Shown here one piece after another: positions 1-7,865 of a DNA stretch of 14,560 nt. The stretch is from NCBI GenBank assembly GCA_024195585.1, contig SWBL01000635.1:1-14560 (forward strand), read 5' to 3'. Positions within the stretch are counted from its first letter, which is position 1, and every line of letters starts with the position of its first letter. The notes beneath the pieces were generated by a model, which worked only from the letters and a program-made list of their open reading frames with translations, was not told the DNA's origin and did not search any database. The translations under genes were made by a program, and so were the position numbers. Origin of the DNA: Aureobasidium sp. EXF-3400. Taxonomy: Eukaryota; Ascomycota; Dothideomycetes; Dothideales; Saccotheciaceae.

Positions 1-653
1 TTCCCACGTGGTCACCCACCGTAGTACTAATCTGCCGTTCAACTGCTTATGTATGGCAGAGCGGACGGGATGCCCAGTTTTCAGCTGACTATGGCCGTAT
101 GTGCTAGATATACTAGTTTATCGACATATAATTATCAAGATTTCTGAACGCACACAGCGCCTGTCGAGCTGAATGTATGTGTCTGTCAAATCCCATCTCC
201 TCTCAAAGGCATAGACGAATGGCAGAGCCAGGGGTTGGCGCACTTGTCTTCAGACCGGAGGAGTACTGAAGGAGTACTCACGAATTGAGGAACGTTTGCA
301 GGGATGATTGACAAGACTATGGCAATCGTTGTACGTTGCTCTGTCTGTTCAAAGTGTTTTGTACCTTCAATAGACCGAAATACGTGAATCTCGGTTGGAC
401 CCTGATCTGAACATCTCGATCGGCGCATTTTGGCTTTCGATCAATGTCATCATCATCAAATCCAGGAACCGTTTCCCTGGCATGGACTCGAATTGTTATA
501 GTATGGGAGATGACAAAACGTCCAGTTCGCGCCATGTCGTGTCTTTGTAGTCGCGTCCTTTGTCCTGGTATGATCGTCAGACGCACTTCCGACAGTACAC
601 TCTACGAACAAACAAACAAACCATCCCCGCCATCATCTGTAATTGCCTGAACC
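1..653. other. Intergenic region / photolyase promoter
   Basis: I find no convincing gene here. Short open frames exist on both strands (for example 186-428 and 317-586 on the minus strand), but they resemble no family and overlap each other. The last 250 bp should be the promoter and 5' leader of the photolyase gene. They hold four GATC tetramers (404, 418, 439, 572) and an A/C-rich stretch (604-622, with repeated AAAC) just before the start codon, as is common in fungal leaders. No clear TATA box was seen. Confidence 0.6.
404..442. promoter_or_regulatory. GATC cluster, candidate light-response element
   Basis: GATC occurs at 404-407, 418-421 and 439-442, and the last two lie in the context TCGATC. 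The cluster is about 210-250 bp upstream of the photolyase start. Neurospora White Collar complex target sites are GATC/CGATC-type repeats, and fungal photolyase genes are commonly light-induced. The assignment as a light-response element is inference from motif and context, not proof. Confidence 0.35.
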
Positions 654-2546
654 ATGTCAAAGGCTCCGCGTGTGATATACTGGTTCCGTACGGATCTGCG
701 CCTACACGACTCTCCTGCACTGGCAGCAGCACTTGATTTAAAACCAGAATGTCTTTATCCTATCTGGACCTGGGACCCACACTATGTGTATCGCGCCAGG
801 GTGGGCGTCAATCGTTGGCAGTTCCTCATCGACTGTCAGAACGACCTTTCGCAAGGCATCACCAAGATCAACAAGAACTCGAAACTCCTCGTCTTGCGCG
901 AGGCTCCTCAAACAGTACTACCAAAGCTGTTCAAGGAGTGGCGAATCACACATCTTGTGTTCGAGAAAGATACAGATGCATACGCACGAGAGCGTGATGA
1001 CAAGATCTGCGAGATCGCGAATGAGATGGGCATTAGAGTCATAACAAAGAGCGGCCGAACACTTTACGACAGCGATCTGTTGGTGAAAACAAACCACGGG
1101 AAGCCAACGATGACCATAGCGCAGGTCCAGGCTGCAGCGGCAAAACTGGGAAAGGTCGCGGAGCCTCTACCTCCTCCAACGCATCTGCCTGATTTTGGAG
1201 ATCTGTCACTCAAGGGAGTCGAACAAGAGAAACCAAAGTCTGAACCTGACTTTAATCGGACGCATCGAACTGCTGACGACGGCTCATACGATGGTGGCAT
1301 TGCGGGACCCAAGGGTGACTTCTCCGTACCGACTTTGGAAGAGCTTGGATTACAAGAAGCGACTACGCCACACCGAGGAGGTGAATCTCTAGCCTTGCAA
1401 GTACTCGATGGTGTTATCTCCAATGAGGAGTTTACAGCAACATTCAGCAAGCCTTCTACCGCACCCACGGCTTTCGAGCCGCAGTCAACTTGCCTTACCT
1501 CACCTCATCTACATTTCGGCTCCTTGTCGTGTAGACTATTCTGGTACAAAGTGCAAGAAGTGCTCGATAAGTACAAGGGCAAAGCTTCTGAGCCACCTAC
1601 CTCCCTGCACGGACAATTGCTTTTCAGAGATATGTACTTTGGTGCACAAGCAGCCATAGGATATCCGTTCGCTCAGACTGTGAAAAATGACCACTGTCGA
1701 TTTGTGCCTTGGCATCTGCCTTCCAAGGTTGATGAAAAGACAGGATTGATCACTGGTGAATATGAGATTGACGACCCACAAAAGGAGGAATGGTTCAACC
1801 GCTGGCGCAATGGCAGAACTGGCTTCCCTTGGATTGATGCCTTGATGCGACAACTAGCTCTCGAGGGCTGGATCCACCATCTCGGTCGTCATGCTGTAGC
1901 TTGCTTCTTGACGCGTGGTGGCTGCTATATCCACTGGGAGCGTGGCGCAGAAGTGTTCGAAGAACTACTCATCGACCACGAAACGGCCTGCAACGTCGGA
2001 AACTGGCAATGGCTATCTTGTACCGCGTTCTACTCGCAGTACTACCGATGCTACTCACCAATCGTGTTTCCGCAAAAATGGGACAAGCAAGGTGATTTCG
2101 TCAGGAAGTACGTCCCCGAACTCAAAGACATGCCCACGAAATACATCTACGAGCCGTGGAAGGCGCCAATCCAGGATCAAAAGAAGGCAGGTGTCTTGAT
2201 CAAAGGCGATGGCGCGGAAGAGAAAGACGGCGACCTGAGCCTATACCCCAAGCCCATCTTCGACTTCGCAAAGCAGAGAGAAATCTGTATCAACGGTCTC
2301 AAGGGTGCTTACAGCGTTGGACTGTATGGAAACTCACCAAAAGTATTGGACGGTACTTGGAAAGAAATGTTTGGTGATGACGCTGAAGGACCTACCCAGG
2401 GTCATAAAGGAGGACCAGCCGGATCTCTGAATGATAAGCCTGCTCGCGGTACCGAGGATCTCAAGCCAGACAGCAAGTCGACACCGTCCAAGAAGAGAGG
2501 AGCCCAAAGTACGCTCGAGAAGGCATTCAAGAAGGCGAAGACGTGA
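654..2546 (+). CDS. Cryptochrome/(6-4) photolyase family protein
   Basis: Intronless 630-aa flavoprotein of the animal-cryptochrome/(6-4) photolyase branch, expected to repair UV (6-4) photoproducts in the nucleus with blue/UVA light and perhaps to signal light (fungal CRY1/PHL1-type; known for the family). The antenna domain starts at residue 6 (VIYWFRTDLRLHD). A linker insertion spans about 180-225, and the FAD domain about 270-510. Visible family marks are RTGFPWIDALMRQL, the pair H409/H413 in WIHHLGRH used by (6-4) enzymes, N447 at the flavin-N5 position, and the electron-transfer tryptophans W353, W428 and W451. Class I CPD photolyases instead have GWMHNRxRM, so this is not one. A roughly 20-residue insertion follows W353. 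The tail ends with a bipartite basic NLS (613-629). The start at 654 gives the conserved N-terminus. The gene converges on pacC. Confidence 0.95.
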   Translation: MSKAPRVIYWFRTDLRLHDSPALAAALDLKPECLYPIWTWDPHYVYRARVGVNRWQFLIDCQNDLSQGITKINKNSKLLVLREAPQTVLPKLFKEWRITHLVFEKDTDAYARERDDKICEIANEMGIRVITKSGRTLYDSDLLVKTNHGKPTMTIAQVQAAAAKLGKVAEPLPPPTHLPDFGDLSLKGVEQEKPKSEPDFNRTHRTADDGSYDGGIAGPKGDFSVPTLEELGLQEATTPHRGGESLALQVLDGVISNEEFTATFSKPSTAPTAFEPQSTCLTSPHLHFGSLSCRLFWYKVQEVLDKYKGKASEPPTSLHGQLLFRDMYFGAQAAIGYPFAQTVKNDHCRFVPWHLPSKVDEKTGLITGEYEIDDPQKEEWFNRWRNGRTGFPWIDALMRQLALEGWIHHLGRHAVACFLTRGGCYIHWERGAEVFEELLIDHETACNVGNWQWLSCTAFYSQYYRCYSPIVFPQKWDKQGDFVRKYVPELKDMPTKYIYEPWKAPIQDQKKAGVLIKGDGAEEKDGDLSLYPKPIFDFAKQREICINGLKGAYSVGLYGNSPKVLDGTWKEMFGDDAEGPTQGHKGGPAGSLNDKPARGTEDLKPDSKSTPSKKRGAQSTLEKAFKKAKT

Positions 2547-2881
2547 AGGCATGGAACTAATTGAAGAGAAAGTAATGAAATTAAAAGCACCAGCCAAGGA
2601 ATTTACAGGCAGCGACGGGGGTATGTAGATGTCAACTGCCTGAGTCCTTGACAGAAATAATAAAATCAGAAGAGCATAACATTGCTGCGAAAACAGCCGT
2701 GGGGGCCATCTGCAGCCAAGTCCACCAATTCCACCTCCAACGCCTACTTCAAGCCCGTCTGTAAAGAACGAGCGAGTCTAACGCCATCAACCTGACCCGT
2801 TCCGTTTACTCGTAATCTGCCATATAAAAGACTAACGTATACCGTACACACGCGATTAGTGAAGGATGGAGACAAGTCTCT
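2547..2881. other. Convergent 3' intergenic region, photolyase/pacC
   Basis: This 335-bp space lies between two convergent stop codons and should hold both 3' UTRs. An AATAAA hexamer at 2659-2664 can serve the photolyase mRNA. Two GCCAAG hexamers occur at 2593-2598 and 2715-2720. No coding potential was seen, and no clear minus-strand AATAAA for pacC was found. Confidence 0.6.
2659..2664 (+). terminator. AATAAA poly(A) signal for the photolyase mRNA
   Basis: An exact AATAAA lies 113 bp after the photolyase stop codon in an A-rich context. Fungal poly(A) signals are loose, so this is a candidate only. Confidence 0.45.
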
Positions 2882-5159
2882 TTACTCTTCAATCTTCAGA
2901 ACGGGGTAAGCAACGTCAACGTCACCCTCGGGTGCGGCTTGCTGCTCGTGCTGCTCGTGCTGTACATGCTGTTCAAGCTGCTGCTCATGCTCTGGGTGGT
3001 GAACCTGCTCGTAGTGTGATTCAAGAGTCTTCTCATCGGTAGGCTGGTGATGATCCATGTGCATGTCGTGGTCAACATGGTGTTGAGGCTCGGGGTACTC
3101 GGCCTCGCCTTCGAACTCTTGGTTGTTGATTCTTTCGCTGACCCATCTACGAAGAGCCTCAATGACTCTGACGTTCTCAACCCAGGTGGCCTGCTTCTCA
3201 TCGGAATCGCTGCCTGCGCCAGTGCTAGGGCTTTGGACGGCAGTAGAGGTCTGAGAAGCAGCGCGGAGAGCGGGATCGAGGGCAGACGAGTCTTCGGGCT
3301 GCTTGGTACTTGCACGGGGAGTCTTGGCACCCTCAGACTCGGTCTCCATAGCGTCGGAGTCCATGTCCTGAGAGCGAGGAGCAGGAGCCTCGCGTTGTAG
3401 ACGGCCACCACTGTAGCGACGACCTTCGAAGCCCTCGAATCCGGATGCAAGACCGGAAGCAGGGGCGGAAGTGGTAGCGGGGTATCCAGCACCCATGTCA
3501 GAGATGGCGGTGACGGATGGGAGGCTGGGGTACATGGAGCTACCGTGGGCACTGCTCATGCTAGAGCGAGAGTGAGTAGACATGGGCGACTGGCCGGCTG
3601 AGGTGTATGATGACACGGACGCAGGAGTGAGGGCAGGAGTCTCCATAGCGCTGCTAGAAGGCATGTTGGAGAGCGAGCCGAGCCCAGGGGTAGAGACGGA
3701 GCCAGAGTGCTGCATGCTGGGAGGGCTGTCGCTGTTGCGGTACTGGCTACCGAAGCCAGGGTAGTTGGTGTACTGAGCATGAGAACCGGGCTGCTGAACA
3801 CCAGCAGCGGCGGCACTGTTGCTGCTCTCGTACACAGTAGCCTGGAGCTGCTCGAGGAATTTGTCAATCTCGACCAAGTCTTGCTTTGTGCGGGCGTTGG
3901 AAGGCAGAGGCAGCGAGTACGATTGAGTAAGAGGGCCCTGAGACATGCTACCACCGCTGTTGCCAGTCATGCCCAAGTTACCGGAGTTGTTGAAGCTATC
4001 AAGCAATGAGCTGGCTGCACTGTATGACGAGTTGTTGTTGCTAGCGTAGCTGTTGCCAGTCGAGTATCCGTAGCCGGTGCTGATAGGGAGCGGCAGATTG
4101 GCCGACTGGAGACGCTGGCCAACGTCGTAGTAGTTGCCGGGGTCGATAGCGCGACGCTTGATGTCACCGAGGAAGTCGTTCAAAGCTTCGATGGCGCGTC
4201 TACGGGTGTCCATGCTCTGGATGTCGGCAAGGCTGTTGCTGGCAGGGTAGTTGACCTGGCCATAGCCTGCATACTGAGGCTGCTGCTGGGGCTGCTGGAA
4301 GAAGCTGTTGCTGTTCAGGCCGTGGTTGGGATGAGGGTAACCGTTGTTGGTTCCCAAATCATGCGGGTAGTAGCCATTGGTAGCTAGACACGATGTTAGC
4401 AAAGATTCTGGAGAGTAAGCCATGGATAGCTTACACTGTGCAGGCTGACCTTGTTGGTAGTTGTTGCCAGGGGGTCTGTTCTGACCCATGTTCGGGTCAG
4501 GGGAGCGGAGGAGCACAGAGTCATCGGCGTGGGTCTTGACGTGCTTCTTGAGATCCTGAGGTCTCTTGAAAGCCTTTCCACAGAAGTCGCACTTATGAGG
4601 CTTGAGGGGAACGTGGACACGGATATGCGATGTAATGTGATCGCGCTTGACGGTTGTGACGCGGCATGAACCCCAGTGGCAAGTCAGGTTGAGGTTGTTT
4701 GTGCTCTTGCGGCCGACGTGACGTTCACATACGTGCTCCTGGTCAGGCTGTTAGGACATGAACGTACTTGTGAAGTGCAAAGCAACTTACGTAGAGAGCC
4801 TCGGCGGTCTGATGGCGTTCACCACAGTTCAGCCACTGGCAAGTGAGCGAGTCAACAGTGCTGCTCTGCCCAAGAGAAGGGGTGCCAATAGCGTGCTGGA
4901 CAGGCTGGGGCGAGGCATGTTGCTGCATGGGCGACTGGAGAGCATGTTGGATGGTGGGAGACTGTTGAAGAGATTGCTGTGCCAGTGACTGTTGCTGAAG
5001 AGGCTGATGCTGAAGTTGGTGGGCGTGCAACTGCTGGTGTTGCTGGGTGGGCGAGGCCTGCTGGAGTTGCTGAGCAGCGGCAGCGGCGGCAGCGGCAGCA
5101 GCAGGGTCAGGATGATTTGCTTGAGGTGCCATAGCGGCGCCAGGTGCAGCGTCAGACAT
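2882..5159 (-). CDS. pacC: PacC/Rim101 pH-response zinc-finger transcription factor
   Basis: PacC activates alkaline-expressed genes and represses acid-expressed genes by binding GCCARG after pH-driven proteolysis via the Pal pathway. Exons on the minus strand are 5159-4791, 4738-4435 and 4383-2882. The introns (52 and 51 bp) have donors GTAAGT/GTAAGC and acceptors CAG/TAG. The CDS totals 2175 nt, giving 724 aa. The N-terminus is Ala10/Gln-rich. Three C2H2 fingers have ligands C107/C112/H125/H130, C143/C148/H161/H165 and C173/C176/H189/H193, with the family-typical [13 protein letters not shown] linker and [13 protein letters not shown]. Conserved downstream blocks are [20 protein letters not shown] (after about 282), [16 protein letters not shown] (390-405) and [19 protein letters not shown] (from 625). 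Two YPXL motifs, YPSL 509-512 and YPVL 717-720, fit known PalA-docking sites. A His/Glu/Gln-rich stretch (659-706) precedes the second. Finger 2 has CRVTT where I recall CRTTT in other PacC proteins. Confidence 0.97.
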
Positions 5160-5173
5160 TCTTGGTATTTTGC

Positions 5174-5480
5174 CTTGGCGGGTGGTGAGCGACGCTGAAA
5201 GAAGAACGCGTCAAGATGCGCGACACAACACAGACGGAAGCCTGTATAAATGTATGAAAGTGAACCCGAGTCTCGACGTGGGGTAGTGAAAGACGAGTAC
5301 AAGACGTGATATGCTAAGTCTTGGGTTATGGGCGGAGGAAAAACCAAGTCAAGAGGTGAACAGGCAGGAGGAAAAGCCAAGCAAGCAGGACAGCAGGCAG
5401 GCGCGATCTTAAGCTGGGCTGCTGGGCGACTTCCCCCAAGCCCGCCCTACTTAGCGCCGAGAGACTGCGAATCCGCCAAG
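5174..5480. promoter_or_regulatory. Three proximal PacC-type sites in the pacC promoter
   Basis: Exact PacC core hexamers lie at 5174-5179 (CTTGGC on plus, so GCCAAG in the gene's sense), 5376-5381 and 5475-5480 (GCCAAG on plus). They are 15 to 321 bp upstream of the pacC start codon. Autoregulation of pacC through such sites is known in Aspergillus; here it is inferred from motif and position. Confidence 0.55.
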
Positions 5481-5738
5481 GGGCATCGGTCAGATTCTTA
5501 CCCGATTTGTGCACGGCAATCCAATGCCGGTAACCGCACCCATCAGACTTTCACCACTGATGCTTCGACTGTAGGTTCCTCCTAGTTACCAAACAAGTGC
5601 TCGCATCGAACAATCGACGTCTGACTGCCATCTTTACACTTTGCTCTCCCACATCTAGCATGTCGTTGGCTCCAGGGGATGTCCTCGACATTTTCGCTGC
5701 CTCGTTATGCTCGTATGAAGGGAGGGTCTGAGTAATGC

Positions 5739-5751
5739 GCCAAGGCTTGGC
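5739..5751. promoter_or_regulatory. Inverted double PacC-type site
   Basis: GCCAAG (5739-5744) and CTTGGC (5746-5751) are separated by one base and form a perfect 13-bp palindrome about 580 bp upstream of the pacC start codon. Function as a PacC site is inferred from the hexamer alone. Confidence 0.45.
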
Positions 5752-6175
5752 TAGAGGCTGAGTTTGAATCCTCCTTGGAATCATTGGTCCGTCTTGCTGT
5801 CGCAGCGGATACGACTGCATCCAGTTTTGGGTACATTTGACGAGCGACTTTCAAACCAACATCGAATGTAGAGCCCCTGTCGCCACGAAGCCAGCTGTGT
5901 CACAAATTGGTGTTCAGAGATGCTCGTAAAGGCCGGCTCCGTGCCAGGTGCACTTTTCGCAGCTGTCGACACCAACGGCGCTTGGTAAGGAGGCGTCATT
6001 ATCTGTTCTCAACCGTTTAATCACGCTGCCAAAGACGCCATCCTTGGTATTCTTGGAAGGATTGGCCTCGCAAGATTCCGCTGGACCTTGGCTTCGATTT
6101 GGAAGTCCGAACTCTTGGAAGATCCAAATCCATGGCGACAAGTCCTCCTGAGCTGCCGTGTGGAGAGAGGGGTTA

Positions 6176-6189
6176 GCCAAGTGGCCAAG
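6176..6189 (+). promoter_or_regulatory. Tandem PacC-type sites
   Basis: Two GCCAAG hexamers in the same orientation start 8 bp apart (6176-6181 and 6184-6189). A single CTTGGC lies nearby at 6087-6092. Binding is inferred from the motif. Confidence 0.4.
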
Positions 6190-6311
6190 TCCATCCGGAG
6201 TAGCGAGAGAGGCGTTCGTTGAGAAGCGAAGAGGCAGGCTATGCAATGACGAGGAGTCCTTCCATCCCCTGGCATTTCTCACCGTACTATGGTACGCGTC
6301 TTATCGCATAC

Positions 6312-6322
6312 CTTGGCTTGGC
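6312..6322 (-). promoter_or_regulatory. Overlapping tandem PacC-type sites
   Basis: CTTGGC occurs at 6312-6317 and 6317-6322, sharing one base (CTTGGCTTGGC). Both face the pacC direction when read on the minus strand. Binding is inferred from the motif. Confidence 0.4.
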
Positions 6323-6418
6323 CGTATCATCGTATCTACTTTGTATGTCAGCCTTCGCTCCTGGAGCCTCTGGTGCGGAATGACGCTCATACATACCTGC
6401 CCGTATCTGGGGGTGTCT

Positions 6419-6442
6419 CCTCGGTGTGACAACACACCGAGG
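6419..6442. repeat. Perfect inverted repeat, 10-bp arms with 4-nt loop
   Basis: CCTCGGTGTG (6419-6428) and its exact complement CACACCGAGG (6433-6442) flank the loop ACAA. A related imperfect arm, GTTGTGTCACCGA, follows from 6447. It sits in non-coding DNA upstream of pacC. It could be a binding site for a dimeric regulator or an RNA hairpin; nothing in the sequence decides between these. Confidence 0.7.
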
Positions 6443-6552
6443 TATAGTTGTGTCACCGACTTGAGTTGAGTTCAGCAAGCATATCGAAGTTTGCGCATGA
6501 ACGGCAAAGCAGTGTTGATTTTGGCTGTCGCGAGCAGAAGGTGCGGCTCAGA

Positions 6553-6574
6553 GCCAAGACTCATTGATGCCAAG
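6553..6574 (+). promoter_or_regulatory. Spaced direct pair of PacC-type sites
   Basis: GCCAAG occurs at 6553-6558 and again at 6569-6574, in the same orientation. These are the most distal members of the cluster, about 1.4 kb from the pacC start. Binding is inferred from the motif. Confidence 0.35.
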
Positions 6575-7865
6575 GGATATCATTTTACAACTCAAGAGCC
6601 TGTGGACAACATGGCGCATGCTCTACGAGGTCTGGGTATTGACCGAGCAGTCATCGTCTTCCGTGTTGCCATTCTGACTCTGGGCCTACCGAAGCTTAGA
6701 AGTCGGTATTACACAACAGCAAGATGATCTTCTTCCTGGAGGACAGTGATCACTAATATATTCACATGAGACCATCGACGAAGACAACAAACTTGACGAG
6801 CATCTTGCAACGATCGGATGTGAGAAGATCTCATGCATGTCGCCTCAAGGTCTGTTCTGAGCATCTCCTCTCATCTACGGATCGGGTGTTCCTTTTCTGC
6901 CTCTACTTCCATTGCTTACCAGAGTTCTCGCTATTAAACTGTTCTCATTTACCAGCAGGAAGGTAATGCTGTAGTAGGAAGCATTCTTGCTGTTTTTCTA
7001 TAGATTATCTAAAGGTCTCACTCGATCATACCATTATACAAACTGCCCTTCCTCCCTCTGTTCATCTTGTGGTTCTATTTCTTGCTTGGTTACACCTTTC
7101 GTCTTTCTTTGCTTTGACTTACTCACTCGGACTCTATCGCACCTTGCTTGGTTCACGAAACTGCATCACTCCTCCATTGGCCGTCTCTCTTCCTTTTTGC
7201 ACAGACACGGCTTCTGCATCGTGTCATGTTTAGTCGTAGGAAGATAGTTGAAGGACGAAAGAGACAGGAAGGAGATACCAGGGTGTACACTCGCCAAATG
7301 AACCAATTAACTTAATGGTCAAGAGTAGAGTCCAGGACGTTATGATGATCGAGTGTCTGCCAACCTCCTTCTACAGGCACCACAGTCCAGCTGTATTGAT
7401 GTTATGTTCGGGTGGTCCTACAGGTTGCAAATCATAGCACACCGAAAAGCTAGAGAACACGGGGTCATTGGTTACATAAGAACACCCAAAGGCTATGCAA
7501 TGCAGTCACATCGCATAGTCAAGAACAGGAACAATTGTTTGTGATCAGAAAGGTGTTTGGTATTCGTGATGAGACTACATGTTTCCATCGTAACTGCAAC
7601 AAAAGAATCCCTGGCATCTCCCATTTCTGGGGAAAGATACCATTCCTCCTATCCAAAAAGTTTCTCATAAAATTCGTGATCCATTGATCATTTTGAGTGA
7701 AACTCAATCATCGAACAAAAGCTCCCATGGTGCACAACTGAGGTCCTCAAGCAAGTACGAGTTGCTTTGGACCATCAGATGGAAACCATGGAGGGTATTG
7801 TGCTGATGTCCAACATCGAGGTGGTGATGTGTTGTGAAGGAAGGGTCAAGAGCGAAAAGAAGCGC

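Larger units (their letters stand above)
5160..7865. other. Long gene-poor intergenic region upstream of pacC
   Basis: These 2.7 kb contain no open frame that resembles a protein; frames up to 122 aa occur on both strands but lack recognisable domains or a coherent exon chain. The pacC-proximal 320 bp (5160-5482) has no ATG on the minus strand, as expected of a transcribed leader. From 5174 to 6574 there are 12 exact GCCAAG/CTTGGC hexamers plus two GCCAGG-type sites (5943-5948 plus strand, 6268-6273 as CCTGGC). A perfect 10-bp-arm inverted repeat lies at 6419-6442. From about 6885 to 7215 the plus strand is pyrimidine-rich. The rightmost part (7300-7865) should include the grg1 3' UTR; nothing else was recognised there. 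Confidence 0.6.

Noticed and set aside
654..2546. Class I CPD photolyase or Cry-DASH assignment
   Set aside because: The active-site block is WIHHLGRHAVACF with FPWIDALMRQL, typical of the (6-4)/animal cryptochrome branch, rather than GWMHNRxRM with YPIVDAAMRQL.
2896..4009. Several 100-218 aa frames inside pacC on both strands
   Set aside because: They are shadows of the low-complexity, Gln/Ser/Ala-rich pacC coding sequence.
4739..4790. Alternative acceptor in pacC intron 1 (CTAACAG) adding Pro-Asp-Gln
   Set aside because: It stays in frame, but the downstream CAG acceptor gives [15 protein letters not shown], matching the finger-1 spacing of the PacC family, and leaves CTAAC as the branch site.
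6171..6260. tRNA-like A-box (TTAGCCAAGTGGCC) upstream of pacC
   Set aside because: No B-box of the GGTTCGANTCC type follows at the right distance and no acceptor stem can be formed; GTTCGTTG nearby does not fit. The match comes from the paired GCCAAG motif.
5914..6469. Open frames of 122 aa (minus) and 103 aa (plus) in the PacC-site cluster
   Set aside because: They overlap each other on opposite strands, have no domains, and no splice-linked exons extend them into a sensible protein.
7338..7420. Possible box C/D snoRNA (ATGATGA near 7341)
   Set aside because: No CTGA box D at a suitable distance and no terminal stem.
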